NCBI GenBank assembly: GCA_903642215.1
Contig: CAHJWG010000001.1
Span: 62,001 to 126,000, forward strand
DNA: 64,000 nucleotides
From: Sphingobacteriaceae bacterium
GTDB lineage: Bacteria; Bacteroidota; Bacteroidia; Sphingobacteriales; Sphingobacteriaceae
Reading direction: 5' to 3'
Positions 34,393 to 43,591 of this stretch are shown piece by piece (position 1 is the stretch's first letter; each line of letters starts with the position of its first letter). Under the pieces are notes generated by a model that was not told the DNA's origin, did no database searches, and saw only the letters and a list, made by a program, of their open reading frames with translations. The position numbers were made by a program, and so were the translations under genes.

Positions 34393-35685
34393 ATGCCCAA
34401 CGAAAAATTCAATTTTACGAAAGCAGCACTGGCAAACTTACCCATGCCGGCAAAAGGAAAAAGAAATTATTATAGTGATACCCAGGTAAAAGGGCTTGTA
34501 GTGGCTGTTCAAGTCAGTGGAGCCGTATCGTTTTACGTCTATAAGAAAATCGCCGGAAAGCCGGAGAGAATATTTCTTGGAATCTATCCCGATTTATCAG
34601 TCGAAAATGCCCGAAAACTGGCAAAGATCAAAATTGGACAAATTGCTGAAGGAAGTAATCCTCAAGAAGAATTGCGCCTCATCAGAAATGAAATGACTTT
34701 GGGTGATCTTTTTGAGCAATACATGACGCGCTATAGCAAGCTTCATAAAAAATCATGGAAATATGATGAACGAGAAATTCCTCGTTTTCTTTCTAAATGG
34801 TTTAAACGCCGTTTGTCAGATATAAAAAAAACTGAAGTGCAGTATTTACACGAACTCACATACATTGAGAATGGCTTGTACCAGGCCAACCGTATTCTCG
34901 AACGTGTTCGTGCGCTGTATAACAAAGCCATCGAATGGGGATGGGAAGGGACTAACCCAGCTTTAGGAATTAAAAAATACAAGGAGAAAAGCCGCGACCG
35001 TTTCATACAACCAGCTGAAATGCCTTGTATAATTCAGGCAATAAGTGAAGAAGCCAATATAACGGCTAAGGATTTTCTTTGGCTACTTTTATTAACCGGC
35101 GCACGTAAGACAAATACACTTATGATGCGGTGGGAGGAGTTAAGTTGGGAGCGCAGTGAATGGCGTATCCCTGATACTAAAAATGGCGAGCCTGTTATAG
35201 TTCCGTTAGTACCCAGGGCAGTCAAACTATTATCTGAAAGGGAGAAAGATTCAAATAGCACTTGGGTCTTTCCGCAGGATGAAAATACGGAAAAGCACTT
35301 CGTGAACCACAAGCGTGCCTGGAAGCGTATTTTACAGCGTGCTACAATAATTTATTGGAAGCAAAACAGTAAAATTTCAGATTGGGTTTTCAAGACCGAA
35401 CAAGAATTAGTACTAGTTTTCAGAGAAGATAATTATTTTAATCAGCTTATAAAACACGCTAAAGCTGATAAGGTAAATTTGCCACCGAACCTATTGGATA
35501 TTAGAATTCATGATATACGCAGAACATTTGGTAGTTACCAGGCAATTACAGGCGCGAGTTTGCAGATCATTGGTAAGAGTTTGGGGCATAGGTCCACACA
35601 ATCTACACAAATTTACGCAAGATTGAACCTTGATCCTGTACGCGCAGCAGTTGAGAAAGCAACCAACGCAATGTTTGATTTTTGA
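34393..35685 (+). CDS. P4-type tyrosine integrase
   Basis: The 430-aa protein has an N-terminal DUF4102-type arm-binding domain (YYSDTQVKGLVVAVQVSG, FLGIYPDLSVENARKLAKI), a core-binding domain, and a catalytic domain with Arg238 (TGARKTNTLMMRW), His373-x-x-Arg376 (HDIRRTFGS), His399 (LGHRS) and Tyr408 (QIYARL). This is the P4/genomic-island integrase family, distinct from the integrase at 8486. It lies beside a diverged fMet 3' fragment. The catalytic residues are intact. The extent of the element it once mobilised is unclear because no second copy of its att core is visible. Confidence 0.93.
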   Translation: MPNEKFNFTKAALANLPMPAKGKRNYYSDTQVKGLVVAVQVSGAVSFYVYKKIAGKPERIFLGIYPDLSVENARKLAKIKIGQIAEGSNPQEELRLIRNEMTLGDLFEQYMTRYSKLHKKSWKYDEREIPRFLSKWFKRRLSDIKKTEVQYLHELTYIENGLYQANRILERVRALYNKAIEWGWEGTNPALGIKKYKEKSRDRFIQPAEMPCIIQAISEEANITAKDFLWLLLLTGARKTNTLMMRWEELSWERSEWRIPDTKNGEPVIVPLVPRAVKLLSEREKDSNSTWVFPQDENTEKHFVNHKRAWKRILQRATIIYWKQNSKISDWVFKTEQELVLVFREDNYFNQLIKHAKADKVNLPPNLLDIRIHDIRRTFGSYQAITGASLQIIGKSLGHRSTQSTQIYARLNLDPVRAAVEKATNAMFDF

Positions 35686-35956
35686 ATTATTAAATAGCAG
35701 CATATTTATCCGTAAAAAATAAATTCTGATGGTCTGAGATTATTATCCTAAAATGTAAATTTTAGACCATCATTTCAGCCGTAGAAAAAGTGAAGAAGCT
35801 CATGCTTAATTGCCAAACTCAGCATATTAAACATTATTATTGATCTATTTAATAGCACTGGAACCGGGACTTTTTATCTCCTATATGAAAAATAAGTTGA
35901 CAGTCTGAATCGATAGTGATAGAATGAGTTTTAAACATAAGTGAAAGAGGCAATTA

Positions 35957-36196
35957 ATGTCTGAGATGCACGCAAATGAAGCTATCCACAGATATAAGCT
36001 ACGCCTTGGAGTTGGCATAGGACTTATTGTAGGAGTGGTAATTGGAGAAGGTTTACAATCACTAAAGAATGATTTCAACGACTCCAAGGACGACATAGAG
36101 GTACCCACCTATCACAGTGGAAGCAAAGAAAACCAGACTATTTTGCTCGAGAAGGAAAATTCTTCAAAAACGCGTTATAAACCTACTATTAAATAG
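35957..36196 (+). CDS. Small single-pass membrane protein (79 aa)
   Basis: The 79-aa protein has one hydrophobic helix (LGVGIGLIVGVVIGEGL, about residues 16-33) and a charged C-terminal tail (NFNDSKDD-like, then SKENQTILLEKENSSK). The sequence GAAAGAGG precedes the ATG. It ends 20 bp before the convergent end of the gene at 36216. I do not recognise a family. The reading frame looks real but short, so confidence is moderate. Confidence 0.5.
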   Translation: MSEMHANEAIHRYKLRLGVGIGLIVGVVIGEGLQSLKNDFNDSKDDIEVPTYHSGSKENQTILLEKENSSKTRYKPTIK

Positions 36197-36215
36197 GTTT
36201 TAGCATTTCAGCTAC

Positions 36216-37262
36216 CTAAGAAAAGATTTTGGCAATTATTGCTGTAAAAACGGAACCTGCTAAAGACAAGAATAAGTTTTGAGTTAAGTTCATTGTATTC
36301 ATTTTATCGGTGACACTTCGATATCGGTATATTCTATCTATGAGCTTTGAGACAAGAGTAATGATTAGGAAAAAGAGTGAGAAGACAACAATAAGGAATA
36401 CTAAACGCAAACAAAATTTCGTTTGAGACGGTTGTTCTTTTATCCAAATTTTGATTTTTTTATAAGACAAGATATCTTTCTGGTCATTCCTGAGTTCTGG
36501 CGGATCAGAATCAATAATATATGGCAGTTGTGAATTTGTTGAATTCAAGTACCGCCAGACGCCTACTTCTTTCGCTCTGGCAACGTCCATCGCGTGTAGT
36601 TCGTTTTGTGTTGCTCCTTTTCTATCCAAAAGCGCGGCCATACCCATCCGCAGAAGAAATTCTACCTTATCTTCTTCTGGATTATACCAGAGTATTTGCA
36701 CTAGCGAATAGTCTACTTTTAACCGCTGAATAGGAAAGTCGACCACACCAGGTATTGAATTCGTTCTATAGACTAACAGAGTTCTGTTTGAACTTTGATA
36801 ATATAATAGTTCGGGCTTGGTGGCTATTTTTGTTTCATGATTTGACAGTCGATTGGACGAATTCCTATTCGCTTTTTCTGGTTTCAAGAAGGCTTTTTCG
36901 TTTCCTCCGGAAGAATTTACAGCCTGCTTTTTAATTTTTTCCTTATGTATTGTTCTTTGACCTTCTTCACCTTTTTGATTGAAGAATGAAATACGCGTAA
37001 CTTTCGCAGTATCAACTTTAATTGCGAGCGCGCCAATTCTTACACAAGCGTCCTTGAGCATTTCACCTTTCCTCACCTTCACGGTATCGAGTAGCTTAAC
37101 GTTCAATAGTCGCATTCCTAATTTAGCAACAGCAGATGGCTGATTACCAGGAATATGCCTGAAATGGTACGAGCTGGTGCCTATTGTATCTAATACAAAG
37201 ACTTTTTGCCCTAAACAATTTTGTGCAAGAAATACGAGGAGGATCAGACATGTTTTATGCAT
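36216..37262 (-). CDS. Hypothetical envelope protein with signal peptide and C-terminal membrane helices
   Basis: The 348-aa protein has an N-terminal signal peptide (LILLVFLAQNCLGQ), a basic, low-complexity middle (about residues 110-150), and two C-terminal hydrophobic helices (LVFLIVVFSLFFLIITLVS, and LFLSLAGSVFTAIIAKIF at the end). It stands alone on the minus strand. The Tyr/Val-rich part around YSLVQILWYNPEEDKVEFLLR suggests a folded periplasmic domain. No family is recognised. Confidence 0.65.
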   Translation of the reverse strand: MHKTCLILLVFLAQNCLGQKVFVLDTIGTSSYHFRHIPGNQPSAVAKLGMRLLNVKLLDTVKVRKGEMLKDACVRIGALAIKVDTAKVTRISFFNQKGEEGQRTIHKEKIKKQAVNSSGGNEKAFLKPEKANRNSSNRLSNHETKIATKPELLYYQSSNRTLLVYRTNSIPGVVDFPIQRLKVDYSLVQILWYNPEEDKVEFLLRMGMAALLDRKGATQNELHAMDVARAKEVGVWRYLNSTNSQLPYIIDSDPPELRNDQKDILSYKKIKIWIKEQPSQTKFCLRLVFLIVVFSLFFLIITLVSKLIDRIYRYRSVTDKMNTMNLTQNLFLSLAGSVFTAIIAKIFS

Positions 37263-37420
37263 AGCAATGAGTTTGACTAAAACTAATACTATACTTCGTA
37301 AAACTCAAAAGTTGTTTGTGAAAAAACGTCATCTGCGTAGTATTTTGTTCATACATATTCTTAAATACATTTTCAAAAGATTATATATTCTGCACGTTTT
37401 CCCGTAATTTCCAATATTAA

Positions 37421-37460
37421 TAGCGTAAAAACACGTATTAAAAAAGGTGTTTTTACGCTA
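37421..37460. terminator. Hairpin with perfect 14-bp arms between divergent units
   Basis: TAGCGTAAAAACAC (37421-37434) pairs with GTGTTTTTACGCTA (37447-37460), loop 12 nt. It lies between the minus-strand gene starting at 37262 and the plus-strand operon starting at 37600. Since neither gene ends here, it may be a regulatory palindrome rather than a terminator. Confidence 0.5.
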
Positions 37461-37599
37461 CTGCTTTATTGCCCAAGGGACTACTTTAGCATTAGTAAAT
37501 CGTATCTACTGTTCTGGTTTTCACGAGATTCGTTGAAAGAAAAATTGGATCAGCCTTGCCGATGTAACGAAAGTCAAATTTAATTCAAAAACGCAACCT

Positions 37600-38502
37600 A
37601 TGTTATCCGTTCGCAACTGCGCCTTTTCATTTTTTGCAGCCGTCGCCTTAATCGCCAGTAGCTGTGCCAATTTAAAGCAGATAAATAGTTTTTCTGCAAC
37701 TGCAACGAAGACCGTCGATAGTTATAACGGCATTGGTTATAATTTTTTGAACAGCTACTATAGATATACGGTAACCAAAAATGATTACAATTTCCCAACA
37801 CAATCGCGAAACGTAATTGGCTTTCCCGAAGCGGTAAATGATACAAGCCAGTTGAGTTTGGCTAAAAAAACGGACGGTGTTATCCTTTTGTATATAACAG
37901 GGATTGCCGCCTACTTTGAAGGGCTTGCGGATTTATCAGACAAAAGCCTTGTTAACTATAACTTTGACTCAATAACAAAGAAGTTAAAATCTGATGCTGC
38001 CTTGAAATCCCGTCTCGGCATAACGACTGACACGCAAGTCGATGCTATTTCCGGGATCGCAAAAACATTTACTGACGAAATAACCAAGTCTTACCGGCAG
38101 AAAAAGCTCAAAAATATTATGACCGAATATGATGACAGTGTAACAACCAGCATCGCCACCTTGCAGACCATCCTTGCAAAAACCCTCATCCCTAATATCG
38201 ATAACGACAGGGGGCTGGTACAAACAAGATATAGGAACGCCCTGATAAACCCGGATATAAGTTTAGATAAGAAAATAGAACTTTTAAAGGATTACTCGCA
38301 CGAACGCGCCGAATTGAACAAAAGCCAGGAACAACTGCAACAACTCGTAAAAGGATTAGAGAAAATAAAGAACGGGCATCATGATATTGTTACCGGGCTA
38401 AATAAAACACAGAAGTTGACTTCTAAAGAGATTATCGCCCTTATTAATAGTTATAATGCGGAAGTGTATCAGCTTTACAAAAACATTAAATCCTTAACTT
38501 AA
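37600..38502 (+). CDS. Lipoprotein of unknown function, first gene of a four-gene operon
   Basis: The 300-aa protein has a lipoprotein signal (FFAAVALIASSC, lipidated Cys at about residue 24). The mature part is largely helical, with regularly spaced charged residues (SHERAELNKSQEQLQQLVKG, IKNGHHDIVTGLNK), suggesting a coiled coil in the last third. The next gene starts 6 bp downstream. No family is recognised. Together with two following membrane proteins it may be part of an envelope complex. Confidence 0.7.
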   Translation: MLSVRNCAFSFFAAVALIASSCANLKQINSFSATATKTVDSYNGIGYNFLNSYYRYTVTKNDYNFPTQSRNVIGFPEAVNDTSQLSLAKKTDGVILLYITGIAAYFEGLADLSDKSLVNYNFDSITKKLKSDAALKSRLGITTDTQVDAISGIAKTFTDEITKSYRQKKLKNIMTEYDDSVTTSIATLQTILAKTLIPNIDNDRGLVQTRYRNALINPDISLDKKIELLKDYSHERAELNKSQEQLQQLVKGLEKIKNGHHDIVTGLNKTQKLTSKEIIALINSYNAEVYQLYKNIKSLT

Positions 38503-38508
38503 ACAGCC

Positions 38509-38940
38509 ATGTCAAAAAAGCAACCTGTTACAAGCCTAGAATTTGCCGGTGTTGATTCTGAAGAATATTCTTTTGTTGACCTTGCCAATATCTTACAACT
38601 TACTGCAAATTCTCTGAATGACTGGATAAACGATAATTTTCAAAATATAGAGCCGCACCGTATCCAGGAACTCAACAACAAAACGCAAGACCTTTTTATA
38701 AAGAGCAAGGTTTTATTTCAGATGTCCGCGTTGCAGATTGCCCAAAGCAATTCAGATGCCCTCAATTCCTTGTCCGTAGCATCAAATAAGATTGCAGCAA
38801 CGATCAAAAAAATAGAAAAAGTCCAAGACGTCATTGATTTGACGGCAAAGTTTGTGATGTTGGGCGGGGCGGTTGCCGACCTTGATTTTGGAAACATCAT
38901 AGGAACGGTTTCGGATATATTGGCCCAGCTTACTACTTAA
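38509..38940 (+). CDS. Small helical hypothetical protein (143 aa)
   Basis: The 143-aa protein has no signal peptide. Its C-terminal third is hydrophobic and Gly/Ala-rich (VIDLTAKFVMLGGAVADLDFGNIIGTVSDILA), which could be an amphipathic or membrane-inserting segment; the rest is helical and polar (SNDALNSLSVASNKIAATI-like). It is translated 6 bp after the lipoprotein gene. No family is recognised. Confidence 0.65.
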   Translation: MSKKQPVTSLEFAGVDSEEYSFVDLANILQLTANSLNDWINDNFQNIEPHRIQELNNKTQDLFIKSKVLFQMSALQIAQSNSDALNSLSVASNKIAATIKKIEKVQDVIDLTAKFVMLGGAVADLDFGNIIGTVSDILAQLTT

Positions 38941-38996
38941 ACTTATATCCTTTTAGGTGCTATTTTTGTATATTCCGCGTATCTAATCTTATATTA

Positions 38997-39668
38997 ATGC
39001 AAAATAAATACACACCACCTCCTAATGAAATGGTACTGTCATATTGCCAGATCAGGCGAGCGGTGGGAATTTTGGGATTAGCACTGGCACCAGGATTAAT
39101 ATTGATCAATTATTTTTTTGGCCATTGCACACAAATCCAAGATTCCATTAGCCATTATTATTATACCGTCTCAGGAACCCTTTTAGTGGGAATTCTATGT
39201 GCAGTCGGCTTGTTTTTGTACACCTACAGGGGCTTTGATAAATGGGATCGAAGGTCAAGTAATTTTGCAGCTATTTGCGCTTTTGGTGTTGCCTTTTCGC
39301 CCTGCAACATGTCGTCCGCTTGCCTTAAATGTGATGTTCTTTACTATTCGGATAACTCCTTAAGAAGCGGAATACATTACGGATCGGCGGTCAGCCTTTT
39401 CGTCACCCTAGCTTTGATCTCGCTCTTTCTATTTACCAAAACAAATAAGGAGTATCTTGAGCCACGCAAAAGGGCAAGAAACACTATTTATCGCACTTGT
39501 GGAATCGTCATGCTTATAGCAATGATAGGAATGCTTGGTTTATTAAATGCCGATTTTCAAAAATTGATGGGGCGGGCAGCACTGTTTGTGCTGGAGACGA
39601 TTGCTTTATCTGCTTTCGGCATTTCCTGGTTGGTTAAAGGAGAAACTATATTGAAAGACAAAAAATAA
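38997..39668 (+). CDS. Multi-pass membrane protein of unknown function (223 aa)
   Basis: About six membrane helices are visible, starting with AVGILGLALAPGLILINYFF. The motif QDSISHYYYTVSGTLLVGIL followed by YRGFDKWDRRSSNFAAICA is shared, as far as I recall, with a widespread but uncharacterised bacterial membrane family. A Cys-rich loop (CNMSSACLKCDVLYY) lies after helix three. It belongs to the unknown four-gene operon, 56 bp after the previous gene and 7 bp before the next. Confidence 0.7.
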   Translation: MQNKYTPPPNEMVLSYCQIRRAVGILGLALAPGLILINYFFGHCTQIQDSISHYYYTVSGTLLVGILCAVGLFLYTYRGFDKWDRRSSNFAAICAFGVAFSPCNMSSACLKCDVLYYSDNSLRSGIHYGSAVSLFVTLALISLFLFTKTNKEYLEPRKRARNTIYRTCGIVMLIAMIGMLGLLNADFQKLMGRAALFVLETIALSAFGISWLVKGETILKDKK

Positions 39669-39675
39669 ACAGATC

Positions 39676-40383
39676 ATGGGAAAACAGCTAGATAACGTAG
39701 AGGACAAGCTGATCACCTCTTTCAACGACCAGTTTGCAACTAACCAAAACCATGCACAGGTGATATTTATTCAGTTCATGTCGGCTATTCTGGCCGTATT
39801 AATCGGCTATGGTTACGTGTATGCAAACACGCTGACAAGTGCTTTTCTTTTTGATGCTTATAAAAACGATGATAAGGTGGTAAGTTTTTCTATCATCCAT
39901 TTATTCGGCGCGTTTTTCATTGCCGAACTGATTCTAACCATGCTGGCAACTGTTATTCTGAATACCGGTTATGGATTTAGGCGCGATCAATTAGTAATTT
40001 ATAATATTAGGCAACAATACATGCAGGATCGGTATAGGAGCATATTTGGAAATGCCTCTTTCAATCCCCGGAACAAAACGCTAATGGATTTCTTACCCGA
40101 ATTCAGTAGAAGCTTTTTTTTCGGAATACTGACATTACAAATTCTTTTACTGGCATCCTTTCACTACGCCATTGCTCAGTTTATTTGTTACCCGACATTC
40201 AGTTACTGGAATATCCTTACTAACTTGTTTTTTTTAATTCCGTTAATATGGACTCTCTTTGTTTTCCAAAACTCTTTTAAAAAGTATTATTGGATCATGA
40301 GTGATACCCATAATTATTGGTTACCAAGATATTGGGAGTACCGTAAAGCATGTAAAAGACTTGAAAGAAGCGAACAAAATTAA
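39676..40383 (+). CDS. Membrane protein of unknown function (235 aa), last of the four-gene operon
   Basis: About four hydrophobic helices (FIQFMSAILAVLIGYGYVYA, IIHLFGAFFIAELILTMLA, FFFGILTLQILLLASFHYA, ILTNLFFLIPLIWTLFVFQ) alternate with charged loops. A cytosolic C-terminal tail follows (RYWEYRKACKRLERSEQN). No enzyme motif is seen. It starts 7 bp after the preceding membrane protein gene, so the two likely work together. Confidence 0.7.
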   Translation: MGKQLDNVEDKLITSFNDQFATNQNHAQVIFIQFMSAILAVLIGYGYVYANTLTSAFLFDAYKNDDKVVSFSIIHLFGAFFIAELILTMLATVILNTGYGFRRDQLVIYNIRQQYMQDRYRSIFGNASFNPRNKTLMDFLPEFSRSFFFGILTLQILLLASFHYAIAQFICYPTFSYWNILTNLFFLIPLIWTLFVFQNSFKKYYWIMSDTHNYWLPRYWEYRKACKRLERSEQN

Positions 40384-40779
40384 CCTGATTAACTAAAAGC
40401 TGTCCTTCTTGTAACATCGCTATATAGAAAAAGTATTTAGAAAACCAGCAGCTAGTCACCAGTAAACCGAACTATAACGCTAAAACACTGGCAGAAAATA
40501 CTATTTATATGGTATGATCATGGAGAGTGTGGATAGGTATTACATTAACACTTACAATTAAAAATAATTTTTCAAACAGCGATCAAACAATGCTGAAAAC
40601 AAAAATTGTAGGCATTGTTTTTAAAACCGCATCCCTTTTCGATATGCCATTTTTGATGTAGAAACTGATTGAATGGCTTAACTATAGCCGGGTGAACCGC
40701 GCATTGCAGCTAATTGCACCACAAATTACTATAAATTTTTATCATAAGAACTTATAGCACTATTTTATGCCTAAAAAAT
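40384..40779. other. Intergenic region with a possible transposase remnant
   Basis: Between 40590 and 40757 one frame, interrupted by a TAG at 40659-40661, reads MLKTKIVGIVFKTASLFDMP and then KLIEWLNYSRVNRALQLIAP. The second part is reminiscent of the C-terminal end of an integrase-core transposase (EWLNYY.. pattern), but too short to be sure. Nothing else is seen. Confidence 0.25.
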
Positions 40780-41160
40780 TTATCTCCCTTAAAAGCTTTT
40801 GTGGAACAAAGCAAGGAAGGCTATTTTACCTTGGCCTTGCGGCAAACGCAGGAAACCATACGGACGGAAAACCCGAGCTGGCAACCTTGGGTCATGTTTT
40901 TTCTGCGGTCAATGCAGCAGCACAGGAAACGCCTGGCCGAAAAAGTCGAGCGTGAAAAAATCGCGGTATCCAACATGGCTGAGCTATCGCTGCAAATTAT
41001 CGAACACGCACGTTCGCATGGCAGGGTGACTATCGGCGAGATGATCCGGCTGACAGGGATTAGCCGTAACACGCTGAAAGAACATTTCCGTTCATTAGTC
41101 GAGAAGAACCATCTGGCCTTGCGCGGTGGCGGCAGGACGGCCTGGTACACGCTGTCTTAA
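40780..41160 (+). pseudogene. C-terminal fragment of a Fic-family protein
   Basis: The frame reads LSPLKAFVEQSKEGYFTLAL, RQTQETIRTENPSWQPWVMF, and ends in a winged-helix segment (VTIGEMIRLTGISRNTLKEH, RGGGRTAWYTLS). This is the C-terminal region of Fic (AMPylase-type) proteins that carry a helix-turn-helix tail; the Fic core with HPFxxGNGR is missing. About 125 residues of an expected 330-370 remain. No start codon is convincing. Confidence 0.75.
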
Positions 41161-41356
41161 ACCTGCGGTACAGCTTGTCTTAACTTTCCCGGCCAACCGT
41201 TCCGCATTTACTGTTTCGAGGGCATCTTGTTGTGCCGCCGCTTTCCATTGTGATTACTTTCTCCTTGCCCATTCATTCTTGCGAGCTACTCCATTGAACT
41301 TCCATATTTCCGAATTAGGCTTTAACGGTACAAAACCTGTATTGTCTGCTTTGGCA

Positions 41357-41540
41357 TAGCCTCATCTACCGTTTGATAGAGGCAAATTTATCCCCCCTCC
41401 GGCTGTCAAGGCCATGCGGAGTGCCGAAAAAAAATCTCCACACCTGCGCTTTGGCTCCGGGTAGTATTTTTTTCCGCCAGCCTTGCCAGCCAGCCCAACG
41501 CGCAAATTATAGAGCCTATATCAAACGGTAGATGAGGCTA
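41357..41540. repeat. Perfect 22-bp inverted repeat enclosing a 140-bp GC-rich segment
   Basis: TAGCCTCATCTACCGTTTGATA at 41357-41378 is the exact reverse complement of 41519-41540. The enclosed 140 bp are GC-rich, with CCCCCCTCCGG and a Gly/Cys-type hairpin-prone composition, and contain no gene. The element sits between the Fic remnant and the first conjugation-type gene. Candidates include an origin of transfer, a replication origin or a recombination structure. Confidence 0.7.
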
Positions 41541-41598
41541 TAAGCCGAATGCCTTTTGACAATTAACAAATTTTTTAACCATCAAAACCCATTAGAAA

Positions 41599-42111
41599 AT
41601 GGAATTGCTAAACAACGGCGCAGACGTAAAGAACGGAACGCCAAAAGAAACCACCAAACCAACCAATGAAAACGGCGCAATCAAAAAAGAAATTGCCCAA
41701 CCTGTCAAAAGCCTGAACGGCAAAACAGAAACCGAAAAAGCCAAACCGGAAGCGGCACCGCAGGAACAGCCAAAACCGGCACTTGCCCAACCTGAACCGG
41801 CAAAGCCCGGGCTAAGCCTTGACGCCAAACTGAAACTGGTGAGCGACCTGCACCGCAGGAGCGTGCAACGGGTAAACCTGATCACCAGGATCAAACAGCT
41901 TGAAGCCTTTGAAGTTGCCCTGGCCAGCGAGAACGACGAGCTTGAAGATAACCCTTATCAGGGCTGCAAGATCATCATCCGTGACGATAAAGGCCGGGAT
42001 TTTACCACCAACACGCCGGGGCTGATCCGCATGGTTTCACAATTTATCTTCACCGCCTGCAACGAAAAACTGGCAGAGATTGAAGCCACGATCAACTTTC
42101 CAAACGCCTGA
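41599..42111 (+). CDS. Hypothetical mobile-element protein with low-complexity N-terminus (170 aa)
   Basis: The first 70 residues are Lys/Pro/Glu/Ala-rich and probably disordered (QEQPKPALAQPEPAKPGLSL). The C-terminal 100 residues form a folded domain (LVSDLHRRSVQRVNLITRIK, NPYQGCKIIIRDDKGRDF, MVSQFIFTACNEKLAEIEAT). Proteins like this occur on Bacteroidota conjugative elements near excisionase and primase genes, by recollection. A terminator-like CTTGCATAACAGCAAG hairpin follows at about 42124-42139. Confidence 0.7.
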   Translation: MELLNNGADVKNGTPKETTKPTNENGAIKKEIAQPVKSLNGKTETEKAKPEAAPQEQPKPALAQPEPAKPGLSLDAKLKLVSDLHRRSVQRVNLITRIKQLEAFEVALASENDELEDNPYQGCKIIIRDDKGRDFTTNTPGLIRMVSQFIFTACNEKLAEIEATINFPNA

Positions 42112-42325
42112 TCGTTTAACTGCCCTTGCATAACAGCAAGGGCAGTTTTTTATTTTTTTGCTTTTTCATCTCAAAAAGGCAGCGTTGGTATTATTTGTCA
42201 TTAATAGGACAGAAAACCTATTCCATTAATTATGGCTGTATGTTAGGACTGTATACCTATTTACCGAATAAGGCCTGATTCTTCTGGCCAGTTCGGTTTC
42301 CCAACCCATGACTAGGAGTTTATCC

Positions 42326-42517
42326 ATGCGAGAGGTTCAAAACGAACCGCTGCTCGACCGCAAATCGGCAGCAAAATATTTAGGGCTGGCACCAGGCACT
42401 TTGGCCGTTTGGGACTGTACCAAACGCTATGACCTCAAACCGCTCAAGGTAGGCCGGGCGGTGCGCTACCGCCGCTCCGACCTCGATGCCTTCCTCAATT
42501 CCCGTTTGATGCGATAG
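42326..42517 (+). CDS. Excisionase-like MerR/HTH_17 DNA-binding protein
   Basis: The 63-aa protein is a single helix-turn-helix: LLDRKSAAKYLGLAPGTLAV, WDCTKRYDLKPLKVGRAVRY, RRSDLDAFL. This is the excisionase/HTH_17 type used by mobile elements for directionality or regulation. I chose the ATG at 42326 because AGGAG sits at the right distance and the duplicated copy at 46735 keeps the same ATG and ribosome site. The upstream ATG at 42308 is not conserved. Confidence 0.85.
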   Translation: MREVQNEPLLDRKSAAKYLGLAPGTLAVWDCTKRYDLKPLKVGRAVRYRRSDLDAFLNSRLMR

Positions 42518-42528
42518 GAGGCGGTATC

Positions 42529-43341
42529 TTGAATATTGAACAAGCAAACCTAATCCCGCTGCAAACCGTGCTTGACCTGATCGGCACCGAACAAAGCAAA
42601 ACTGCCGATTGCGGCAGTAATATTGCTACGATCTGTGCCTATCTTAAATCCTCGGGCGAAGACGCAACCATTGCCGATGCCCTGCGCTGGCTTACGAATA
42701 TGATAGCAGCCCCTGCAAGTTTAGCAAAGCTCCACAGCACCAGCAGGGCCGGTAAAACGACGGGCAGCAATTGGCGGGTAGTCCGTTCAGAACCGATTGA
42801 AGATCTTGCCCTGATCCGATACCTGGAGAACTCTGGCATACCGCTCCACCTTGCAAGGCAATTTTTGCAGGAGGTTTATATCAAGAACAAGGCGGATAAT
42901 AAAACTGCTTATGCCCTTGGCCTAAAAAACGAGGATGGTGGTTATGAATTGCGAAGCCCTTTTGTAAAAAGCCTTGTTGCCCCGGCAACCATTGCTTTCA
43001 TCCGCAGCCGGAAAGCCAGGCCAACAGTGATTCACATCTTTAATGGCTTTATGGACATGCTTTCGGCCTTTACCCGTTTTCCGCGTCTGCTCGACGAAGG
43101 GGATGTTATTTGCCTGACCGCTTTGTCCTGTTTAAACGAAGCATTCCCCTACCTGATCGGCTATGGCTACCAGAACCTTTATAGCTGGATGGACAATGAT
43201 GAGGCAGGCCATAAAGTCAGACTGTTACTTGCTGAATTCGTCAAGACGCAGTTAGGGCTACGGCACAGACCCATGAACGGGAAATATCAGGCGTTTGGGA
43301 ATGTCCATGAATGGCATGTTTCAAGTCATAAAATTCGATAG
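42529..43341 (+). pseudogene. Toprim primase-like gene with a deleted zinc-finger segment
   Basis: The 270-aa frame starts at a TTG (ATG in the duplicate). After 18 conserved residues (MNIEQANLIPLQTVLDLIG-like) the CHC2-type segment present in the duplicate (SPFREEKTASFHIKPKEN, GEGKGGGPIEF) is missing. The rest is kept: SGEDATIADALRWL, LALIRYLENSGIPLHLARQF, the toprim region with VIHIFNGFMDMLSAF, and YSWMDNDEAGHKV. This is the Bacteroidota mobile-element primase family, but without its nucleic-acid-binding domain it is probably inactive. Confidence 0.75.
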
Positions 43342-43591
43342 CAAGACATCTCAATCCGAAACGGGTAATACGTTGCCTTAATTATGCTGAAAATCCAATA
43401 GTTCCTTTTCCGTGAAACAGGGTCAATGGTTTTGCAAGAGATTACCAAAGCCGTTCCCGTCACCAACTATTATTTTCCTCTGCCCTTTCAGGGCATTCAC
43501 CCGCCCATCCAAAATAACAGCCGGTTTGTTCACTTCCCTTTGGTCATTCATCTCCTGCAACTATTAACTCTCAACAGAAAAGGAAAACATA

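Larger units (their letters stand above)
42197..43341. repeat. Copy 1 of a duplicated leader-excisionase-primase module
   Basis: From the ATTAATAGGAC-type leader through the excisionase and primase-like genes, this block matches 46606-47811 in order, spacing and sequence, with many substitutions. The two copies are damaged differently. In this copy the excisionase is intact but the primase has lost an internal segment. Confidence 0.75.

Noticed and set aside
40767..40955. Open frame of 62 codons starting MPKKFISLKSF
   Set aside because: It overlaps the Fic-derived frame, which has clear family similarity; this one has none.
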